From the NCBI GenBank assembly GCA_963931865.1, contig OZ007505.1, forward strand, positions 19,671,139 through 19,735,138: 64,000 nt of DNA, in the 5' to 3' direction. A program made the translations under genes and the position numbers. How positions within the stretch are numbered: the stretch's first letter is position 1; every line of letters starts with the position of its first letter. The notes below the pieces were generated by a model that was not told where the DNA came from, did no database searches, and worked only from the letters and a program-made list of their open reading frames with translations. Positions 1 to 13,200 of the stretch are shown here, piece after piece. The DNA comes from Axinella damicornis. Lineage: Eukaryota; Porifera; Demospongiae; Axinellida; Axinellidae.

Positions 1-271
1 GCCGTGTGGTCAGAATCTTCGTGTGCGTTCCTAAGAACGGTACTGCCACCGGAAGTCGAAGAGAGCGCTCGATGGCGGCCAACGGCGAGACAAAAGCGCT
101 CATATCTCCACCACCAAGGTGAGTTTCAGCACCAACTTTTTACATTCAGGTCAGTGCATGATAGCGATCACGGCGGTGTAGTCAGAATCTCTGTAGGCCA
201 ATCCTAAGTACTCAAACATTATTTATATTGGATTATTTACGTGGCACAATTTTTCCCCTACCAGGAGTGTA
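1..271 (+). repeat. First-exon-like repeat, copy 1 (cut by window edge)
   Basis: This is the right half of a repeat family that recurs at about 6.9, 9.2 and 40.3-45.3 kb. It shows the B unit (ATG GCG GCC followed by CACCACCAAG and a GTGAGT donor) and the conserved right end CTACCAGGAGTGTAA. The left half lies outside the window. Confidence 0.75.
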
Positions 272-329
272 ATTAGTACTACTCACGTGACCCTCAACGA
301 ATCAGACCCCTCAGAATCGATCACATGAC

Positions 330-430
330 AGAGCATTAAATCGCTTATTGCACACTTTAGTGTGCATTATCTAGATAATGCACACTCCTTATCTAGATAA
401 GTGTGCATTATCTAGATAATGCACACTTTT
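330..430. repeat. Nested palindromes around TGCATTATCTAGATAATGCA
   Basis: The stretch holds the perfect palindrome TGCATTATCTAGATAATGCA extended by CACACT/AGTGTG, and the ATCTAGAT core recurs inside it. It would form a strong hairpin or cruciform. No coding content is seen. Confidence 0.6.
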
Positions 431-477
431 CAAAGATCAAGGGCTGTTTCGGGTCAGTGAGTTGCACTAAGTAGTTT

Positions 478-607
478 AGATACCAGTTTGCAGTGCATTA
501 TGGGCTTTAGTGCACTTGGGCAATCTAGTTAACGGTCGAGGGCGAGATAATGCACGAGCCGAATTACCCTCGTGCATTAAAACCCGTCATGCACTGCAAA
601 CTGGTAT
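478..607. mobile_element. Small foldback element, about 130 bp
   Basis: The inverted ends ATACCAGTTTGCAGTGCAT and ATGCACTGCAAACTGGTAT are perfect over 19 bases and enclose about 90 bp rich in GTGCATT/AATGCAC. It has the form of a miniature inverted-repeat element without coding capacity. From here to about 1500 I see only AT-rich unique sequence and no supportable gene. Confidence 0.6.
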
Positions 608-1511
608 TTAAATATTACTAATTCATCATTAAAAGTCATTTCCAGTTGTGGTGTCATATGCAGTGTTAGTTTTACTTTATGGCGGTAGAGCCGATCGACA
701 GGTACCAATAGGAATAATTGAAACAAAGCAAGTAAAGCAAAGAACTCCACAGCACACCACTACACAGGAGAGATATATGAACAACATTCCAGATTGCCTT
801 GGTAATGGGGTTTGAGATTAAAAGCTATCCTTACAGGTTGTTAGCTGCTACAGCATACAAGAAACCACAGTTTCTGCTCATTACAGTGTGGATATGGTAA
901 ATTCTCCAGTGGATTTGCCTTAAACCAATTAAGGTACATGGGTTTGAGGCTGAAACCGGTGCATGATACTATTGTTTAAGTACTGTTGAAGCAGATTAGT
1001 GCCCAACTCTAGTTTGCTGACATGGCCATCTCTGCTGATCTTCACCGGTTTGCAGCGTACATATGCATGTATGTTTATTATACTCACCAGTTGTTGTGAA
1101 AACCTATAAGTGTTCTATTGTTTGATTAAATCACATTTTTAAACTAGAATCAGAAAATTGAGAAAAACTATCGATACAGAAAACGAAGCCTCTGAAATCC
1201 TAGCTATTAGCTAATTGACAATATAATGCGCATGATATGCTACGTACTACTATACACGTATATCTACACAAAATTAATATCAGCAAATGTTGGACAAGGT
1301 TGGCAATTCATACCCCAATTTTTAAATAAGTCAATGTCAAAGGTGATTCCCTCACTTGGATTTAGATAGATGAAAAACTGGCCTTGAACGCTGGAAATGG
1401 AGGCCCTACACCAGCTGAGATGGCTCATTTCGTCAAAAATGACAGAAATGATGGGCTCCTATGATTTACAGTGAAGGATCATCATGATCCTCAGGGCAGT
1501 TAACAGAACTT

Positions 1512-2150
1512 ATTACTAGTCTGTGTGGGACAGTGTCGGGGAGTGAAATTTTGCCGTATTTTGGCGTAGACACTCACAGGTACATTCCAGTGCTGCGATT
1601 CAGATATCAGTAGAATGTGCTGGTCCTCAGCAACACAACGCGTGTTTATACGTTGCACCGTTCCTGAGATATAGTCGTTTGCCTCAGAACTCTCCAGAAA
1701 TACGGTCGTTGCTATCGTTGACTGCGTTTACAGGAACAAAATTGGGGAAAACAGCTGTATACGCCAAAATACGGCAAAATTTCACTCCCCGACACTGTCC
1801 GACACAGACCTGGAGACCCTGGTCGACATTCGGTGATACTCCCTAGTGCTCGAATCAGCCACGGAGACAAAAAGTGAGCCTGCAGCAGAGGGATCATGAG
1901 GCTTCTCGAAAATGTAAAAATCTTGGAGAGAGTTCCTTCAGAGAAGAAGCAGGGAGCGGTCGTACGATAATACATCTATTTGTACGATCATACCGGTGTC
2001 CGAAAATGGACTTTGGCTGGCTGTAGTTCCAGAACCAAGCAACAGAGAATCACCAAACTTTCAACTCAAAGTGCGATGGGTCTGTAGTATCGACTGAAGG
2101 TCCCGCCCACTTCCGGTAATATACGCGCTCGGCACTAACGTGTCCGATTA
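1512..2150 (-). mobile_element. GGACACGTTAGTGCC-type element, rearranged copy
   Basis: The right end (2090-2150) matches, inverted, the terminal repeat of the complete copy at 62352-62905 (GGCACTAACGTGTCC). Internal blocks at 1520-1660 and 1745-1970 also match that copy. About 45 bases containing CGGGGAGTGAAATTTTGCCG recur inverted at 1750-1800, so this copy carries an internal rearrangement and lacks a clear left end. No intact frame of recognisable function is present. Confidence 0.6.
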
Positions 2151-2739
2151 TACTGGTCGTCCGATAATCAATTGCTTACTCTACACACAATTTTACGAAG
2201 ATACCTGCGTGATTTCTACTTGAAGCCGCTGAACCGTAAGTCAATGAACGATCGTTTAGTAGTCTAATCTCAACTTCCACCTGGAAGCGTTTTTACTCTC
2301 CTTTTTGACCGGAGCCCTTCAATTACGTCACAAAATTGAGTGCACGTGATGCAGGAAGCCATGAATTTAATCAAAATTAAGTGCACGTGACGCAGGCAGC
2401 CATTGTGAGTAGTAAGAATAATATTGCTAGTATGGCAAAATAACGTATGGCAAAATAACGGAGTTTTGTCTGCTTCTCACAATCTGCACAGGGATCAGCC
2501 TGAACTTAGCAGGTATGCTAACTACTTAATAGCGAACATTAACATACTTGGAAGACAGCTATGCAGCTGTGCGCAATTCTGCAATACAAACAGGACGTAC
2601 CATCTTCTTGCCACTCATGAAACGGAGTCTTATTGAGAATACGTGGGCAGATAACCGGTCTATAGACTGGAGACGTTTAGTGAATTCACACAACTTATAG
2701 ACCTAGCTATAGAGGTTCCGTACTTACATCACTTGCATC

Positions 2740-3243
2740 CAGAGGAGGTTGGCCAAGGTTGACCTTTTCTAATCAGGTCTCATTAAAGTCATGTGAAATC
2801 CGACACTATGGATTACGTAATGCATGTTAAGTACAGTACTTTCCATAGACATTGTTTCGACAGTTTTCACCATCGCGCCCCGGCTCAATCAACTGGAATA
2901 TTGACTCGCAGGGAAGCGTAGGCATCTGTTGTCGTTATAAAAGGCCGAGCCCTTCAAGATTCAGCTGCGGCATGGCAAAAACGAGTGGAAGTAGTCTCCC
3001 GGGCCAGATGGGCCCACGTGCGCCGCAAACATCTGACCCGCGAGACTCTAGTGGAGGTTCGGTGGCGTCTCGTCGATTTGCAAAGCGCGTTCAACGATTG
3101 CCAACTGGGAACACTCCATAGCAGCCCCAGAAGCGGTCTTCTATTCGTATGGCTATTTGCAATAACTTTTAATAACCGTCCACTTGTCACATGACAGAAA
3201 GTCAATAATTACTCGTGACGTATGCGGTGGCCAACCTCCTCTG
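2740..3243. mobile_element. Mutator-like miniature element with 9-bp target duplication
   Basis: A perfect 16-bp terminal inverted repeat (CAGAGGAGGTTGGCCA and its complement) bounds 504 bp. Both sides carry the direct duplication ACTTGCATC (2731-2739 and 3244-3252). A 9-bp target duplication is typical of the Mutator/MULE superfamily. The interior is moderately CpG-rich and has short open frames without recognisable similarity, so it is probably non-autonomous. Confidence 0.85.
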
Positions 3244-3252
3244 ACTTGCATC

Positions 3253-3755
3253 TAGCAAGTCACTTGGGAGCCATTTTGAGTGGCAAAAATGTGTCTCCAT
3301 GGCCAGATGCGGAATGGGGTCTGGCCATGCAAGACTAGCTAGCTATATAGTTTTCAACATCATGCAAATGACATCACAGAATGGTTTCTCACCAAACTAG
3401 AAGTAAACTTTGGCATTCAAAACATGGCTAGGGTGTTCATACACACAGATGAGCAATTTAGCTAAGTGCACTTGTGGCATAAGTTATGAAGGTAATTTCA
3501 GTGTGGGAGTACTGCCGCGGACCATAATCTTTATCAAAATACATGGAAGAGACATACCAAACTGTTTCCCCCGTGGCGACACAGAATGTACAGCGTTGCA
3601 GCAAAAGGATGCTTTGGTGGGGACTCCCCATTTATATTATAGTGGCATGATCAAAAACGCGCGCTGCGCCATGCCGCGCCCTGATGACACGGTGTTGGTT
3701 GCGCACTAATTAGAATGAAATTGTGTAAACAACCAGCTAGCCGGCCGCGTTCAAC
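3253..3755 (+). promoter_or_regulatory. Upstream region of Sin1
   Basis: About 500 bp between the Mutator-like element and the Sin1 start codon. The last 100 bases before the ATG are CpG-rich (CGCGCTGCGCCATGCCGCGC, GGCCGCG), as expected near an animal transcription start, and the start context TTCAACATGG is favourable. No TATA box was identified, and the open frame at 3410-3709 has no recognisable product. Confidence 0.4.
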
Positions 3756-4199
3756 ATGGCTTTCTTTGATGACCCCCAGCTGCTTATTGCGCACTTGAGG
3801 CACTCATTCATCACCAGTGATGACACAGGTAAAGTTGGAGTGAATAAAAAATGTATGGTGTGTGTTGTAGCTGTTTGTTGATCCAGAGTATCAGCTTTTC
3901 ATGCTTCAATGTTCCCAACTACTATAATTTAGTAGCCGGTTTCACAAGTGGTCTCACAAGGGAGGCTAACAATTGAACGCAACGGACACAATAACTCATG
4001 AGACAAGGTTTACCTCAATGTAAAAGGACTGGCAATAAGAAAAGTAGTGCATCGTCAGCTGTGGGTGGGAGAGTGACAAGCGAATGATATTCTGTGCACT
4101 AGCTAAATGTCACCAGGACGGCTCCTACGCTCCCAAGCTCGCAAAGGAGAAGAAGAGCATGCCCCTTTTAGCTGTATGTATATTGTAATAGCCCAATGC

Positions 4200-4231
<32 letters not shown>

Positions 4232-7200
4232 CGTGCGTGCGCCGAGATTAGTCAGTTAGTCTTTATACTGCATGGGCTGGCCAGCCATAATATCAAGCAT
4301 GTGACTTATCTTATTGGCCACACCCTTTGCATTTTCATTCTGTGCATACCAGATACCACCCATAGGGCAGGTCTGCTAGTAGATAAAGGAACTGTGGTGA
4401 AACGCAGGTGGTATTGCAGATAGGTAGGGAAGGGTGCTCAAAGGCTTGCCACTCCAAGCCAACTGTGAAGAACTATTAATGTTCTGGCTAGTCCGTATCG
4501 TGTTAGCAAAAGATTACATGTAATTCCAGAGATCTCTGGGTGATGGTTGAAAGTTTCAGAAGGGGTCCTTTTGCAGTGCAATAAGTTCCAGCAGGTCCTT
4601 GTTTACCATTGTGGGTCACTACCATAGACTCTCTTAGGCACTCCGGCCATTATGAACCAGTGGACTCTTCCAGGAAGACTGGAACTGCCTAAGTACTTAT
4701 TCGCTCAAGAGTTTGCTACCTAGCTTTGTCTTTCCTCGAGTTCCTAAAGGTCAGAGGTCACATGCATATTAATTTTGATGAGCTCAATGTGTGCCATAGT
4801 CATGCATGACAGAGGAATAGTTATCTATGCCAAAAAGACTGGAGTTTTGGTTTAAAATCCTTTCAAGCTAAATGGCCAAAGCATTCTGCTTACATAGCAG
4901 CTCAATTCAGAGGTGCTATTCCAACAAATGTGCGCTGCCAGCCTGGCTCCATTGAAAACGGTGGATACAGCTCATAGATTGCCTTGTGCCTCCCTGGAGC
5001 CAACTTTGTTGAAGCTTATTAAATATCCATGTGACCTTTGACCCCTAACGTTTGAAGGAGGGTCTGCCTGAACGGGGACCAGCTAGGGGCAATGCCATAA
5101 TGGTGTTGATGTTCAAACACCTCTGTGTGTGTGTGTGTGTGCAGGGATGTGTGAGCTGATCATGGTCAATGAGGACCTGGACAAGGAGATCAAAAGTGAC
5201 CACACCTATCAGAGGAAGTCGCTCAGGATGGCACAGCGATAGTAAGCTATTGATGCTATATACCATTATACTTCACAATGTGTTAGGCTATGTTTTTGTG
5301 CCTCTCTGCTTCATGAATATGATTTCGTGGGCAAACTTTTCAAAATGTTGCCAGTGTCAGAGAATGCGGTAGCGTTCTACCATATTGCTGTACAATGTAC
5401 TATAGCAGGATAACAGCCAAAGAAGCTACAAAACATGCCAAGCATGCAGACAGAATGATACTGCCTAGTATAGTTCACAATGATGTAACTGAGGCTGTGT
5501 AATTACCCCCTTGTTCAAATTTGCTTTTTCAAGAGATGAGATATGATATGCCATCTCTAAATCCTTTCAGTTTTCTGGAGAAAAGTTTTGCTTTCTTGTG
5601 TATTTATGCAACAACTTGCATAGTATGGAGGACAAGGCAGCTTACGTACGTTTATTTAGCTGTGTATATTACCTTCCTTGGTCCCCCAGCAACCCATCTG
5701 ACCACTTCCCGCGGTACACAGCTAAGTCGTTTGACATCCAGGCCAGTCCCACCCTCTCCAGGAGGCCACCGATGAAGGGCACCAGTAACCCGTTTGAGGA
5801 TATGGCTCAAAGGAGGTGAGGGGTATATGTGGGAGGGTGTGGTGTGTGGTACAGTACATGGTGTATGGTGGGACATTGCGGGATGTCGTGTGTGTGAAGT
5901 GTCGGAGGGACATTGTGGGATCTGAGCATCGCACAGTGTGGTCCATTGTGCGATGTGGCGTGTTAAGGTTACGGGATCCCTGCGCGCGGATACGCGCGCC
6001 GTATACTTAATTAAGCGCTATTTCATAGTTTTTTTGTCGCCAAAAATAAAGCCGTGTAATCCGACCTGGACTTGGAAGACCGTATTGAAATAGGCACAAA
6101 CTGTATAGAAAGGGCCGGATGAAGCGTTTTTGTAAATACTGATGACCGTTCCGAAGTTATACGACGCTGTATTCCAAAGAGGGGAGTCAAGATGGCGATT
6201 ATTCGCACTCAAGAGTCGTTCTTTCGAGGACTGCTCAACCTAGCCACAAAACGCTTACGCCCCGCCCTAGAGCTTCCTATGGCGTGTCTCCCAACAGTAG
6301 AATCGAGTTGCTCGCGGTCTTCGCACTGGAGATTTTTGGCGAATAGTTTGCTGGAACGGATTTAACCTTCGTACAACGGCTACAGTGTGAGCTACTGTAA
6401 TGATGATTAGTCTGCATGTTGACTACCCTCCCTGCTTTGTGTCTAGTAAGTTTGATTCACTAGCTTAATTTTTGTGGGAGAAAAATGGGGTTGAACAAAT
6501 TGTCTGGCCACGCCCACCGCGCGGGGACCCGTAACCTTAAGTGTGTTGTATGGGTGTGGTGTGTGGGTGGGATGTGGCGTGTCTGAATTGCTGGAAGGTG
6601 TGATGTGTCAGTAGGGCATGTCGGATATGGCGTGGTGTGGGTGGATTTGTGAAAGAAAGGATTAAGAGTGTGAGGATACTGGGCACAGACTGCTGTCATG
6701 TATACCTTAGCATTTCATGGTGTACACACTGTTCCTGCTGCAGGAGAAAGAAGAGCTCTCAGTGTACAACCATTGTGTGGAAGGATGGCAGCAACACATG
6801 TACGTATGAACAAGGGTGCATGAACTAGTGATAATGTGTAGTTATACTACAGCTACAAGGGATGTATCCTTTCTAATCACGAGGGGCAACCGCACTCCTG
6901 GTAGCTGCGTTGCAACCCCCGTTGCGACTCGCCGTAGCGCAAGCTAAGTATTGCCATTCGTTCCAATTAACGCACACGCCACGTGGCAACCACGCTCAGT
7001 CGATCGCGACCAAAAGGAAGACAAGACATTATTACAGCACTCACAACTTCGCCAGCAAGGTGAGTTTAGGCATGTGAGCGTCAGTGGACCACAAGGATCA
7101 CACCTGTGTGGTCCGAATCTTTGTGGGGCCTTCGTAAGAGCTGTACTGGCTACGAACTTCGAAGAGAGCGATCGAGAAATGGCGGCCGACGGCACTACAA

Positions 7201-10200
7201 AAGCGCTTGTATCTCCACCACCAAGGTGAGTTTCAGCACCAAAATTGTACGGTGAGGACAGTGCCTGATAGCGATCACGACGGTGTAGTCAGAATCTTTG
7301 TGAGCCATACCTAAGTAGTCAAACGTTAATTATTTAATTATTTATTTACATTAGGTTAGATTATTTACGCGGCACAATTTTTCCCCTACCAGGAGTGTAA
7401 CATACTTATTATAGTTGCCATACATTTACTCCCATAACCAATCAGGTGAAGCTCCGCCCTAGCAACGAGCGTCCGCGTCATGGCTACGCCTCGTTTTCAT
7501 TAGCAACAGTTGAAAATGGCTGTACAGTGTGAGCGCTCGCGTTGTTTAAGCTTTCTGTACCTGAGCTGAAGAAACGCTGTGAGAACCGAACGATGGCGTG
7601 GCGAAAGTGTTGTCACAGAAACGGTGGCGCTAGTAGCGTACTGTTCGTGGCTGTTATGCGCACACAGGCTCTGTGCTGCTGTTTTGGGACCCTGGGGGTG
7701 TCAGTTGCAACACCGCGCTTCCGTCCTAAAGCTTCACTACACAACTGAAGAACAGGTCAGTACTCTGAGCGAATAAGATAAGCGGTACTAGTAGCGTGTA
7801 GTTCGCTCGCGCTTCGAGCGCTTTTTGTGGCTGGGGCGTGGCTTTAATCGCTCAAGCCACTTGCTTTCGACCATGCCATGCCTAGCGCCTGGAAGTACAT
7901 GATTAGTATTTAATCACATGTATTCTCGTGCCATTTGGGAATAATTGCACTCACAACAGTCATAAATTGCACTCGCTATCGCTCGTGCAATTACTTTGCC
8001 TGTTGCTCGTGCAATTATTTCCCAAATTGCACTCGAAACCCATGTGATTACCTATACAAATCATGACACATACATGTACGTAAGGACACAGGGTGGGATG
8101 ATTTAAACAGATTTATCCTGCATACGGCATAGTGTTTTGTCTTTGAAACGATCCATGTGTTCATTGGCTTCATAACTTTCTAACCGCCATTAATGTATTT
8201 TCTCAACAAAAGTGGCAGCTGTAGAGATTCCGGAATTGGATTCAGATCCACTCTTGCAAATCAACATGCTTTTGTATTGCTCCAGTAAAATAGGTAGAGA
8301 AGGCTGGTACAACGTTCTCAAGTCAGGATAAATTGTAGCCGCTCTAATTGATGTGTGTGTGTCTGGTTTGTCTTGATTATGTTTGTTGTGCTGGTTTGGG
8401 GAGTGGATTACTAGAGATTACTAGAGATTACTATAGAGTTTAGTACAGATCAAATAGTGACCATCTACGCACATTAATCATGAGTACATGTACATATGAT
8501 TAGCTTGTGTGCACCAGTGAGCTGTTCCAACAAGCTTGTTTGTTAATGAGTTGATAAATTATGGTTCCAGTCACAAAACTGGATGAAGGAGTCAAGAATG
8601 TATGAGCGTTTGCGGTGAAGGAGCGGCTAACAATCATCTTTGTTAGTGTTGTTGCCCATGGAGTTCAGAGACCATCAGTGATTCAATATTCCCAGTTAAC
8701 CACTTCTTCCCTCCTGTCTCCCCAGTTGACCCCTCCCAGTTCCCTCGGCACGATATCCCCAAGAGGCCAAAGGACACGGAGCCCTCCACACTGGCCCTCT
8801 TGCTGGCAGAATACAACCGCCGATCCGCAAACCCATTCTTCGGGTTTAGCAAATTCAACGGGGAGGTTGGTCTAGAAATTGAATGTGTTTCGGAATAAAT
8901 ATTTAAGATTGTAAGTCTCCTCCTCATGGCTAGTATATTGTGAGTGGCTGGCCAGAAACCGCAACCCATCTGTTCTACTGAAAACTGTGGCACATAGTAG
9001 TGAAAGATTATGATTATAGTGCTTACACAAAGGACTCATTATACCCAGTAGAGGAGGTAATTTGGGAGCTCATAATGCTCTGGGTTCCTGTTATTTCCCT
9101 CAAAAATTTTTTGTTCAGAACCAATAATATTCACGAAAATTTCTCTGACAGTATAAACTCACTATACTTCGAGGGGCAACCGCACTCCTGGTAGCCGTGG
9201 TTAAACGGTAGCACAAGCTAAGTGTGACAGTTCGTTCCAATTATCACACATCACATGAGTACCATGATAGCTATATACAGGGAAGATATTTAGAGTGCTC
9301 TCAAGTACCATTCATAAAGTAGCCGCGCTGCAACCTGCCGTATCGCGTAGTGCAAGCTAAGTATTGCAATACGTTCCAATTAACACACATGCCACGTGGC
9401 AACCACACTCAGTTGATCGCGAGCAGTGGCGACCAAAGGGAAGACAAGACATTATTACAGCACTCACAACTTAGCCAGCACGGTGAGTTTCGGCATGTAA
9501 GCGTCAGTGAACGACAGCGATCACGGCCGTGTGGTCAGAATCTTCGTGTGCCTTTCCTAAGAACGGTACTGACACCGGAAGTCGGAGAGAGCGCTCGAGC
9601 AATGGCGGCCAACAGCAAGACAAAAGCGCTCATATGTCCACAGTGACTACCAAGGTGAGTTTCAGCACCAACTTTTTATGTTCAGGTCAGTGGATGATAG
9701 TGATCACGGCGGTGTAGTCAAAATCTCTGTAGGCCAATCCTAAGTACTCAAACATTACATTATGTTATATTATTTACGCCGCACAATTTTTCCCCTACCA
9801 GGAGTGTAATATTGCCCACCACAAATCTACTGTGGTATGCACTGCAATGGTCTGTATATGAATATTACCTGTTCTACGTATGCTGTACAATTCACATATC
9901 CTTTCCTTCCTACAGAATCATGGATTTTCGGTCGCTAATACTTACTACATTTTCTTGCCAATGACTAAGGTACATACAGTGTGTGTTGGCACAAAAGTCA
10001 TGTACAGCATCTAAACCAGTTAGTTTCACACTCCTTTGTGCTGGTTTGTAGCCCTGTTGGAAGCTTCGAATTGAGGCTCATGTACCTCACTAGTGGTGAA
10101 CATATTACAGCTACGTAGAATAGTTCACTGCTTAGTTGTTATCATCCCACTAACAGGACTTCACAGTGATGGGAATATAGCTTCCCTTGTCATCGTCACA

Positions 10201-13200
10201 CTCCCAGTCTATAGGTGTACAAGTAGCTGCGATCGCTCAGCTACTTCCCCCTTGTTCGCCTATGTGAGTAATCCGGCACCGGACAGCTCTCTGTGCAGAG
10301 CTACTGCTCCCCGATTGCGTCCGCTTCAGCTGGCAGTGCTTCTCTCCGATTGCGTCCACTTCAGCTGCTGCTCCCTGATTGTGTCCGCTTCAGCTGCTGT
10401 TCCCCGATTGCGTCGATCCGCTTCAAACTGCTGTTCCCTGTTTCCGTCCGCTACAGCTGCTGCTCCCCGATTGCGTCCGCTTCAGCTAGCTGCTCCCTGA
10501 TTGCATCTGCTTCGACTGCTGCTCCCTGATTGCATCCGCTTGTAGCCTCACCTGTTCTGGAAGATTCCAGCCCATGCCCAATGTTCTCGAACATTCTTTG
10601 TGGAGCTCGACTCGGGTTCAGTAAATTGAAGTACGAAGGTTGCGCGTCACTAGTCTACTCCCGCCCCACGAACATCCCACTTCCGTCACACACGGACACA
10701 CACACACACGCACATTAAAATCTTAATATATTGATACTACCACACTGGAAAGATTGATCATTCAGATTCCTTGGCCCCGCTTGGTCAGTGGTTTAGAGTC
10801 GGAACTAGATATCTGATTAATCCAACTGTTGTCCCATGAGGCATCTGCCTTCGAGAGAGTGACTATTACATAGCATTCATCACTCTCTGGTTGCATGTTC
10901 CCTGATTCAGCAGTACTTACCAAAGTCCCTGAGGTACTATACCTTTCACATGAGTGGTGATAGTCTAAGAACGAGAGTCTCATTCACCGTACACTCCTGC
11001 TACTATTAACTGGTGCTATTACTGTGCATTTGTCCCTATAGGAACCTACCAAGCCATTTGCTGTGACTGTTCTTCGTAAGTACACATGTATATTGCATGT
11101 ATTCTTTAGTGTGTGGAACTCATGATATGTTGGTAAATCAGTGGCATGCACTGGACCATGGTATTGTGGTGGAAAGCTCAAGTGTACTTTGAAGTGTAGA
11201 ACTGCGGAAGTATCACACTGTTAAACCTGCAGGGTGCTTTTGTTCTTAAATTCACTTACCTCTCTGGAAGAGTATACGGCATCAGGAGCACATGAGACGG
11301 CGAATGAGCGTCAAACTAGTGTAGACATGTTGTGATCCCTCATGCCTTACGATCATACCTTATATGGAAGACCTTTGCAGTACCGCACAAACGCCAATTT
11401 GTCTTTCATACTTTTACGTAATGGCCTCTTGCCATATAAGGTAAAAGTTTGGGATGTGTGAGGTAATACTACTTCCGCTACGGCCGGGATGCTGAGTTCG
11501 ATGCTCCTTCACCACCTTCGGCGGCTCATGCACTCCTGATGGCATGTACGTGTTCTCTTCCAAGGAGGGGGAGTGATATGCTTGGACAGGATCAATGCTC
11601 ACTCTGTTGGTGTTGTCCCATAATGCATACGTACGCCAGACAATGCCACTGTTTCTGATCTGATTGGTCTCACCTTCTGGAAGTATATAGAAGACAGAGA
11701 GCCAATGGAGTTTGTAAGTTACATAGTAAAGTCTTGCATTATGCGTATACCGTAGTGTCCCGTTAATACGCCCCCCTATTTTGTACACTGCATCCTGCCC
11801 AAAGAGGGGAGGGGGCGTATTTTCGAGTACTCAATTTGTCTCGATTATACGCCCCCTCAAAAAGTTTTGCTACGTTGATGACACTTATGTTCACAGTTAC
11901 AAAAGTACAAACGACCGCCAGTACTGTTCGTGGTCATCATGCGTGGTCTCCCTACATCGGCGAGAAGAGCTGCCACTTCAACTCGAGGGCCATAACATTC
12001 ACGACGCCTTCGCTCATGTCGCTGTGGCCATCCTCCAGAACAGCAATACTGTCGGTCATGAACCACGGGTATTTCCTGCGGAAGAGTGGCAGCGAGGTGA
12101 CTTGTACCGTCGGCGTCAATGGTGACTACTCGATCTGCATGAGAGACGATTAGATCTGCAAAGTTGCGCAAGTAGCCTATGATTTTCCAGAAGACGCTCA
12201 CCAGGGGGGCGTTATAACGAGTCAAACTACCCTGTGCAGGAACTTGGGCGAAAAAGAGGGAAGGGCGTATTTTCGAAGGGGGCGTATTAGCGGGACACTA
12301 CGGTACTATCCATACGTATACTATCCCTGAAGCATTATACGTATACTATCCCTGAAGCATTATACGTATACTATCCCTGAAGCGTGTACTATCCCTGAAG
12401 CATTATACGTATACTATCCCTGAAGCGTATACTATCCCTGAAGCATTATACGTATACTATCCCTGAAGCGTATACTATCCCTGAAGCATTATACGTATAC
12501 TATCCCTGAAGCATTATACGTATACTATCCCTGAAGCGCATACTATCCCTGAAGCATTATACGTATACTATCCCTCAAGCGTGTACTATCCCTGAAGCAT
12601 TATACGTATACTATCCCTGAAGCGTGTACTATCCCTGAAGCATTATACGTATACTATCCCTGAAGCGTATACTATCCCTGAAGCATTATACGTATACTAT
12701 CCCTGAAGCATTATACATATACGTACTACATATACTATCCCTGGAGCATTATACGTATGCTATCCCTGAAGCATTATACATATACTATCCCTGAAGCATT
12801 ATACGTATACTATCCCTGAAGCATTATACGTATACTATCCCTGAAGCATTATACGTACATGTATACTATCCCTGTACTGGTGCCCTGTACTGGCATCGGT
12901 ATCAGATTTGTGGCAGCCAATAAAATGCTTGACACGCCATATGTATATGGTTCAGGATGATCGTTCTATACCCATACTGATCTGTTTTGATTGCCTGGCA
13001 TTATGCGCAGCACAGAACACAAGAATACTGACACGGTGCAATGGTGATTAATGGAAGCAAGTTTGTTGATTGCAATTGTACCTGGAGGTTAACGTATTAG
13101 TATCTGAAGTATTGGCAAAAAGTGGTATCTTTGCATCCTTACTATGGTTACAGTCTCCTCTTATTAGTACCGTTTCATCATTCTTTTGCTTCGTACAGAA

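Larger units (their letters stand above)
3756..8865 (+). other. MAPKAP1: Sin1 N-terminal region and start of CRIM (exons 1-6)
   Basis: Exons 1-2 encode the conserved N-terminal helix that in other Sin1 proteins contacts Rictor and mLST8; TSDDTGMCEL is the hallmark block, split by the first intron. Exons 3-5 encode a variable polar linker with NPFEDMAQRRKKS, probably the counterpart of the human basic RLE-rich segment. Exon 6 enters the CRIM domain. The acceptor of exon 5 is uncertain between 8212 and 8217; both keep the frame. Confidence 0.85.

Noticed and set aside
10093..10529. Frames rich in Cys/Ser/Ala repeats (CSPIASAS-type)
   Set aside because: They are translations of the Helitron-like minisatellite and recur in shifted frames at 23800 and 61900.
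12304..12875. Regular short repeats reminiscent of a CRISPR array
   Set aside because: Units are contiguous with no unique spacers, and the surroundings are clearly eukaryotic; it is a minisatellite.
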